A DNA stretch of 64,000 bases from Clavaria fumosa (Eukaryota; Basidiomycota; Agaricomycetes; Agaricales; Clavariaceae). Under the pieces are notes generated by a model, which saw only the letters and a program-made list of their open reading frames with translations, did not search any database and was not told where the DNA came from. The DNA lies in assembly GCA_951802425.1 (NCBI GenBank), contig OX637805.1, positions 2,046,001 to 2,110,000 on the forward strand. Reading direction: 5' to 3'. Below, in pieces: positions 57,886 through 64,000 of this stretch (within the stretch, counting starts at the first letter, position 1; each line of letters begins with the position of its first letter). The position numbers and the translations under genes were made by a program.

Positions 57886-60016
57886 CTACATCTCACGTCG
57901 CTTGATACCAACTCGGCATTCTACCGGCTTGCGGAGGAACCCTTCACGCGTTTCGAACTGGATGATCTACGGTGAGACGGGTCATAAGGTAACGAGTGGA
58001 GTACCCACGTGTTTCTCGGGGCTCTCCAACACGAAGTCGTATCGCCTCAAGATCGACGAGATGATGATCATTAGCTCCATGCTCGCGAAATTGCGACCAA
58101 CGCATGCCCTGGGCGAGAGGAAACGTCATGTCGCCATTGAACAAACGACATCACAAACAAACTTGTCATACCTAGGGCCATAAGAGAATGGGTTGAACGT
58201 TTTGTTCATCTCGGCGCCGTCCCTCTCAGACCACCTTTCCGGTCGGAATGCCTCCGCATCCTCGCCCCACACGCCCTTGTCGCGATGAATGGTGTAACTC
58301 GGCACGCTCAGCACAGTGCCCTCCGGGTACACACGGCCTTCAACCTCCATTCCGCTAGGCGGAACGAGCCGCGGCAGCCCCAAAGACGACGTTGAGTGGA
58401 TACGCAAACCCTCGTTGATCACCGCTTCAAGATAGGCAAGATACTTCACCTGATCGTATGTCGACACAGTGAGGTCCTCCGTGGCCAGGTAAGCATCGAG
58501 TTCGGCTTGCAATTTGTGTTGGACAGCGGGGTTCGCCGCAAGATGATAGGTGATGGCACAGGATGAACTGCATCGAGACTAAAGTCAGTCGAGAGCGACA
58601 GCGCGTGAAGAATGCTCACTTTGAAGTCGTGTCGCTATACGATTGAAGTAGAGTCAGAAAGGTGCCCCGATATTCAGAAAGGAGAATCTTACGAGCCAGC
58701 AATTAACTGCAACCAAAAACGTTTTAATAATATGATAAGAGTCTGGACACGAGTGATTCACCTGAGTCTGACACTCGGCCGTCAATTCCTCCCTACCCAT
58801 TGGGTTTCCCTCCTCGTCCTTTGCCGCCATCAACTTGGCTAACAAATCCACCCTGTCACTGGGGATTCCAGTCTCCCGTTCCAACGCTAACCGTCTGGCG
58901 ACAGCGTTGACAGCTATGCCTGCCAAATTCTTCGTAGCGCCAGCACCCTTGCGGTACCAAGGTATAACTGTCTTGACGATCGGTCGCCACCATGGCGGCA
59001 AGACGCCCATTGACATCGAAAATAGACCACGGTCTTCGAGAATCCTGATGGCCGGGACAGAAACGGTCCTATATGCCTTTTTCTCGGAGCTTGGGGTGGC
59101 CGAGTTAGCATGCAGCTGATATGAGTCCATGGCCTCCTTCTGTGAGCTGGGTACTTGCGCCGCATCTTTACCGGCTTGGAGCATGCCAAATGGTGCGCCA
59201 AAGGCCAAGTCGCCTGCCCACCAAAAACATCTCAGGAGGGTCAGAGCAAAAAGATAACAATACAACGCACCGATAATGTCGAACGCAAGGAAATTGTACC
59301 ACGGGAGACAATCAAACCACACCCTTCCATCTCTTGCCACCCACCCACCTCCCTCGTCGCCCGACCGGCGCTCTTTGGCCGCGTCGCACAGCGCATCCCA
59401 GCGCTCAAGGAGGACGCCAACGTGTTGGCGCACGTTGGGCTCGAACTCGACGATGCTCTTGGTCGAGAAGACATGGCTGACGATCTTGCGCTTGCGCGCG
59501 TGGTCGGCGCGGTCGCGCGTGTTGAACAACCCGCGGCTGAGGCTCACGAATGCGTCGTAAAAATTGCTCTTGAGTGCGCCGTTGCCGTGCCCGTAGATGA
59601 TCTGCAGCGCCGATGGGACGGCAATCGAGACATGGTTGGGTGCGAGGCGCACGACGGGACCTAAGGAGAGTGTGTCAAAACCATCAACGTCGTTTCATTC
59701 TTGTGCACAGAGGGAGAGAGAAAGGGGTAAAGGCATTGTACTTGTGCGAGAGATCGAGGGCGGTTATTGCACCCGACGTCTCACCGTATCGTTTATGTAT
59801 CTCGTGCACAACCTCAGAGCGATGCCCGTGCGCACTGACCCAGCCCAGCCATGCATCCGAGAATTTGGCGAGAAATGGCCCAGGAATCGAGCGAATGCCG
59901 TGGGAGTCGACTGCCCATGGCACGACGTGTACCGCAACCACGCATAAGACGACGAAAAGTGCTACGGAGGTAACGTCACAGCTTGCGAGGAAAGTCCAGA
60001 TATTCTCCAATGCCAT
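57886..60016 (-). CDS. Cytochrome P450, CYP53-like (benzoate para-hydroxylase type)
   Basis: Eight exons: 60016-59785, 59660-59271, 59213-58762, 58706-58693, 58634-58620, 58567-58172, 58108-58009, 57957-57886; 556 aa. CYP53 enzymes hydroxylate benzoate in aromatic detoxification. N-terminal anchor SVALFVVLCVVAVHVVPW, then SIPGPFLAKFSDAW, RLAPNHVSIAVPSALQIIYG, SNFYDAFVSLSRGLFNTRDR and HARKRKIVSHVFSTKSI, the CYP53 hallmark stretch. The I-helix LIAGSDTTSN is spread over a 14-nt exon, a 15-nt exon and the start of exon 6. K-helix EGLR (NEGLRIHS), FRPERW, haem loop FNPFSYGPRACVGRN, and the end FLRKPVECRVGIKRR. The in-frame intron 59270-59214 (57 nt) is required to give FDIIGDLAFG. Confidence 0.93.
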
Positions 60017-60472
60017 CGTAGCAGCGAGAGAAGAAAGGCTTACCCGTAATCACCCCGAACACTGCGGTTTCGCTAATTGAATGTTTGGTCAAGGGGGTCC
60101 TCGACAATTTAGTGGTGATAAGGAGACTCGGATCAACATCTTGACTCTCTTTGGGCCGTTCTCGGATCTTTGCCGCACCAAACGTAATGGTATCAGACCC
60201 CACTTGGCCCATGCGTCTTCAACGTTGCAGTGAGTATTGGACATTAGTTGCCAGTGAATTCGAGGGCTCGATTCTGTACGGTCATCTCCAAGATTTTATG
60301 ACAGTCCGGAAAAAGGGGTGCTCAGGCAGGCACAGCGTTTCTCGGTCTCGGCAATGTCTTGGACCAAAGTTGAGTATCGTTCGGTTCCAACATATATCAC
60401 GCAGGTTTTGCCCCAGCGCAACAACCACTGACATGAAGGAGTAAGACTGAACCAAAACTAACAAGCCTGGTT
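60017..60472. other. Intergenic, no gene seen
   Basis: P450 promoter and 3' flank of the Nop8-like gene. No coding signal. Confidence 0.5.
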
Positions 60473-61997
60473 TCATCTCTGGTTTTTGGAATACTTTCGA
60501 CCCTTGGCATCTTTCCAGGCTTTTTTCCAATCATTAGTCAACCCTGTCTTTCGCTGTTCCCAGAGACTGTGGATGTCTTCGGCACTGCCCGTCCTATAGA
60601 ACCCGACGGTGGGATTATCCCAAGACCATCCACGTTCCTTGGCAAACATGAGCGGGTCTTTAAGCGCACTCTTCTCACTCGCTGGGAAGAAAAGGGTTTG
60701 GGAAGGGCTAGGATCGAACATCGATGTTTGGTTTGAAATGGGAAGCGTGTGTGACTTCATTTGCGCGGGTAGAGGGTCTATAAAGGTCTCGTCATCGAGC
60801 TCCAGGTCCAGCTGAAGGTGATCCATGAGAGAGAATCCAGCTGCATACGTGGAACCTCAGAAGCCTGTCGACACGCGATGAAGTAAGGGAATCCCAAACG
60901 GACCTGGTTCTTTGCCGTTAAGGAACATATCTTTCAGCGTTGCTTTCCCTCCCAACACGCCCGTTGGTAGGGCCAGGTCTCGCTTGTTCTCCGGACGAGC
61001 CACGCTTGTTCTTTGAGAGTCGCGTTCACCATAAACTGGACTCCTCAGAGTGCCATCAATGCCCTGCATCGGATCGTCTTCATCATCGTTCGCTTCCGTG
61101 CCTCCTTCCAGCCCCACAGGATGTGCAGCCTCACAATGAGACGCGCTTTCCGCATCTTCTGACTCCGCATCATCAGGACAGAGTAAATCTGCGAGTCTGA
61201 GGGAGTCAGCCACCTCGACGTCGATCCGTGCGCGAATCGATGTATCCGGATTAAGCGAAGGCCGAGACCGTGCTGATCACAATGTTTTGTCAGTCACTAA
61301 CGGTCATACCTCCTGAAATGCGGCTCCTCAAACACTCACTGGCCGAATCATTCGCATCACTGTCGTTGCTTTCGGTGTCAACGTTTCGCGTTGTTGTCTT
61401 TGCTATGACAGCAGCACGGTCACCAACGCTCGACGTGGATTTTTGCGAAGGCGGACTGTCTGGACTGTCCGGGCGGGTTGTCTCGCGTCTCACGGGAGAA
61501 GGAAAGGTCGCGTGGGCGGCAGCGGCGGCTTCGAGAGGCTCGGGCTCATCTGCGCAAGCTTGGGAACTGGCACGCTCCTTGATCAGCCTGTCGTTAGCAT
61601 ATGAATGGCGCGTTAATTGTCGTGATTCCGCGCCCATGGAAATGCAGGACGAACCGCTCTCGGAAATCCGGGACGGCTTCGGTGATGCGAAGCTTGGCGC
61701 CTCGATACGTTGAGCCACTAAATACATTTTGACCTGAAAGCGAACCATTAAGAGAGGACCGAATGTGTGGTATACGGTACGCCGAGTACTGGGCGACTTA
61801 CATTCTTTCAGCGCCATCTGGGTCATGCATATCGTGATGTAGCCGAATTTCCGTGGTAAGCCCACACCATCCAGTAGACCAAACCCATCAACGGCCTTGA
61901 CTGTCCCAAACTTTGAAAGTCGTTCAGAGATGTCGGCAGGAGAGATGTTGGGAGAGAGGCCCGAAATGTGTAATCGGCGTTCGACTGGCTCAGTCAT
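60473..61997 (-). CDS. NOP8: Nop8/NOL8-like nucleolar RRM protein
   Basis: Exons: 61997-61802, 61733-61655, 61587-61340, 61272-60904, 60840-60473; 419 aa. The N-terminal RRM reads RRLHISGLSPNISPADISER, FGYITICMTQMALKECQNVF and SGSTYRGAKLRITEAVPDF, the pattern of fungal Nop8 proteins that act in 60S subunit assembly. A long acidic/Ser-rich middle follows. The C-terminal Nop8 blocks ATLKDMFLNGKEPAGFSL, DHLQLDLELDDETF, FFPASEKSALKDPLM and NPTVGFYRTGSAEDIHSLWE are present, with a basic end (KKAWKDAKGRKYSK). Exon 2 is in a different frame from the long open frame around it; phase and family similarity force the 67-nt intron ending GCTAACGACAG. Head to head with VPS28, only 44 bp between start codons. 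Confidence 0.88.
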
Positions 61998-62041
61998 CGC
62001 GAAAGCCACACGTGGTCTGCTGCTCTGAAATCACGACAACC

Positions 62042-62976
62042 ATGTCTTTCTCATTGGACGAGGAAGTACGACTTCACAATAACAATGCAGGAAGGGAAAG
62101 GTATAACTTCCTTGCAACCCTCTTTGGCATCATCGTTGCTCTCGACTATCTGGAACGTGCGTATGTGCGCGACTCGATCACCGCAGCCGAGTGAGTTGAA
62201 GTTTATCGTTGAGATCATCGTCCTGTGCTGAGCTGTTGCGTCGTATGGGAGAGATACTCACCCGCTTGCACGCGCTTATTGTCGCAGTACAAAACTATGA
62301 TCAAGCTGGTCGGAGATGATGTATCGTCTGTTGAGCAGTTTATGACTCAATACCGAGTGAGTTTCATGTCGCATACGCCTACGTATGCAGATAAATGAAA
62401 CCCAGGCAACCAGATGGACCACACGGCAGCCCTGCATCGCATAAAGGTTGGCGTACCAGCTACCGTTGAACATTCGAGCGAAGCTGGTACCGAAACAGCG
62501 AAGTGGGTCGCTGAGACGACACAGGTATGCTCACAGGCCTCATCTTGTTGTTCTCGACGTCTCATCAAGCGGTGTCTTCTAGAGCTTTATCACCTTCATG
62601 GACGCTCTAAAGCTGCGACTCCGCGCCAAGGATCAGCTGCATCCGATTTTGCAGGAATTGGTCACTGGCTACGCGCGCTTTAAGGGCAGCAAGGAATGGG
62701 AAGGTCGCAGCCGGATGGTCAGCTGGTATGTTTTAGGGCTTCATGATTCAGTGTCGGCGAGCATCTGGGTCTGATTTCTCTTGAGGTTGATTACCCTGAA
62801 TGGAATGAAGGCCGCAGAGGAAATCACAGAAGAACAATCAAGGCAGGCGAGACAGCTTTTCCCAAATTCCTTAAACTTCAGAGTTTGCTGATAGATTTTT
62901 CTAGCTTCTTTTCGACGTGGACTACGCGTATGCTGAGTTCTTTCGGAGCCTTGGCGGTGACGTTCGGGGAGGTTAG
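62042..62976 (+). CDS. VPS28: ESCRT-I subunit VPS28
   Basis: Subunit of ESCRT-I, which sorts ubiquitinated cargo into multivesicular bodies. Exons: 62042-62190, 62254-62356, 62414-62524, 62583-62725, 62786-62846, 62905-62976; 212 aa, normal length. Motifs: MSFSLDEEVRLHNNNAGRER, IIVALDYLERAYVRDSIT, YSPACTRLLSQYKTM, RIKVGVPATVEH, FITFMDALKLRLRAKDQLHP, WLITLNGMKAAEEITEEQS and the C-terminal helix FDVDYAYAEFFRSL. The last intron (62847-62904) starts GCGAGA; using it gives QSRQLLFDVD, while no GT donor restores the frame, so it is a GC-AG intron. Shares a 44-bp divergent promoter with the Nop8-like gene. Confidence 0.94.
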
Positions 62977-63245
62977 CATAGAGGAAACGGCGGAATCTCA
63001 TGGAATACGGCTGTACGACGGGTTGAATAACGACAGGTACAATGTACAATGCATAGCAGTGATAGCGTTAAATGATAGAAACACAACAGGACTCCGGGGA
63101 TTAGGATCATCGTAAATGCCTCCTAGCCTATACCATTTACGGACAATCACTACGCCTCCTGCCAAGGCTCGGACATCCCAAGGACTGCCAAGACGTGGAA
63201 GGCTTCACTCCCCTCTCTTGCATACTACCATCACCCCGACCCGCC

Positions 63246-64000
63246 ATGGTCTCGCGTGTAGCCCTCCTGTCGTTGGCGCTGGCTTCGACGGCTATCGCTC
63301 AGACGTATACCGCGACATATCTCCCTGGGACCGCTCCAGAGAAGACTGAGCAAGGTCAAACAGGGACGAATCGATGCGGAACAACTGCGAACCAAACCTC
63401 GGACTGCCAGAACGTTTACCGTCAGTGTTCTCACTTGGCAGGCTTCCGCCGCACGGCTCGGCTCATCGATTTCCAGTCAATTCCATAGACGACTGGTGCA
63501 TCTGGGGTCCTCCTGAGTCTGGTCCAGACTCGGTGGTCGGCAACGTCGAGGTGGAGCTTTCACACAATATGGCGTACTCTCGTTGCTCACGAATGAAGTA
63601 GCGCATTGTCGTGGCATACTGCATCAAGGCAAGCGTCTGCCATGTACTGCTGTTGTATACAATGGGGCTGACTTGACACCCCTCAGGACGGGTATGGAAC
63701 GCGGCTGATTCCAGACGGCACAATCAAGGGTGCTCATTTCGTGCAAACTCCTGACTTCGTACAGGTGACAGGTTGGTGAATGAACTCTCAGCTGGTGTCT
63801 CAGTTGACATGAACATCGGCTCAGGCATGGGTGATCTCACCAAGATTAATATCCCGGCGGGAGATGCCGGCGGCGAGCTTGATCCTCACGGAGCAGATGG
63901 AAATGGTCCGTCATTTTACCCCGTGTCTGATTAAAGCAAGGAAATTTTAGCTCAACGTCCACTTCTCTCAGGCAACCCAATTGGCGGCCTCCTATTTTCG
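63246..64000 (+). CDS. Macrofage activating glycoprotein (MAGP)-like secreted protein, 5' part
   Basis: Secreted protein family of mushroom-forming fungi, abundant in cell walls; biochemical role unclear. Exons: 63246-63420, 63477-63550, 63602-63628, 63687-63771, 63825-63905, 63972 to the window end. Signal peptide MVSRVALLSLALASTAIAQ, then TYTATYLPGTAPEKTEQG, CGTTANQTSDCQN with a glycosylation sequon, SIDDWCIWGPPESGPDS, DGYGTRLIPDGTIKGAHFV, TPDFVQVTG, INIPAGDAGGELDPHGADGN and NPIGGLLFS. Exon 3 is 27 nt. Intron 3 (63629-63686) starts GCAAGC after AAG, a GC-AG intron confirmed by the IK/DGYGTR junction. The gene continues beyond the window. Confidence 0.9.

Overview
The window is a piece of a basidiomycete (almost certainly Agaricomycetes) nuclear genome. 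The evidence is: dense spliceosomal introns of mostly 46-65 nt; both strands used gene by gene with no operons; and several families typical of mushroom-forming fungi (KDZ transposase, DUF6593, a macrofage-activating-glycoprotein-like secreted protein, small one-pass membrane proteins with a PK(M/L)W motif, CYP53-like and CYP512-like P450s). All gene models were built by hand: exons were joined only where splice sites, reading phase and family similarity agreed. Family assignments come from recognised motifs, not from a database search.

Region 1 (1-13974) is a transposon graveyard: the 3' end of a KDZ transposase, a truncated minus-strand Ty3/gypsy fragment, and a plus-strand Tf1-like chromovirus. 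The chromovirus is broken by a 1.68-kb DNA-transposon-like insertion, which itself carries a 257-bp hAT-type MITE, and by a 746-bp solo LTR. Pieces of another retroelement follow, then 3 kb with no recognisable gene. The seven premature stops identified in the chromovirus are all TGA at positions where the family normally has Arg, pointing to CpG deamination.

Region 2 (13975-34999) holds metabolic and regulatory genes: a divergent polyol dehydrogenase / KduD-like SDR pair, NAD(P) malic enzyme, a DUS1-like tRNA dihydrouridine synthase, the mitochondrial E2 of 2-oxoglutarate dehydrogenase, a long UBE3D-like (HECT_2) protein, a tandem pair of NmrA-like proteins and a DUF6593 protein.

Region 3 (36466-48673) is housekeeping: UBC4/5, an RRM-like nuclear protein, SDS23, a CNH-domain protein of Vps39/TRAP1 type, Yra1/ALYREF, farnesyltransferase alpha (RAM2), and Pol III subunit RPC7/Rpc31.

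Region 4 (49042-64000) mixes accessory and core genes: a CYP512-like P450, a broken DUF5648 gene with a P450 relic, a type II membrane glycosyltransferase, two tandem PK(M/L)W membrane proteins, a CYP53-like P450 containing two micro-exons, a Nop8-like RRM protein, VPS28 and the 5' part of a secreted MAGP-like protein.

I did not find a convincing new multi-gene system. The most unusual signals are structural: four GC-AG introns, two consecutive micro-exons of 14 and 15 nt in a P450 I-helix, a tandem duplication in which one copy has gained (or the other lost) an intron while the TATA box sits at exactly the same distance, and the nested transposons with readable target-site duplications.
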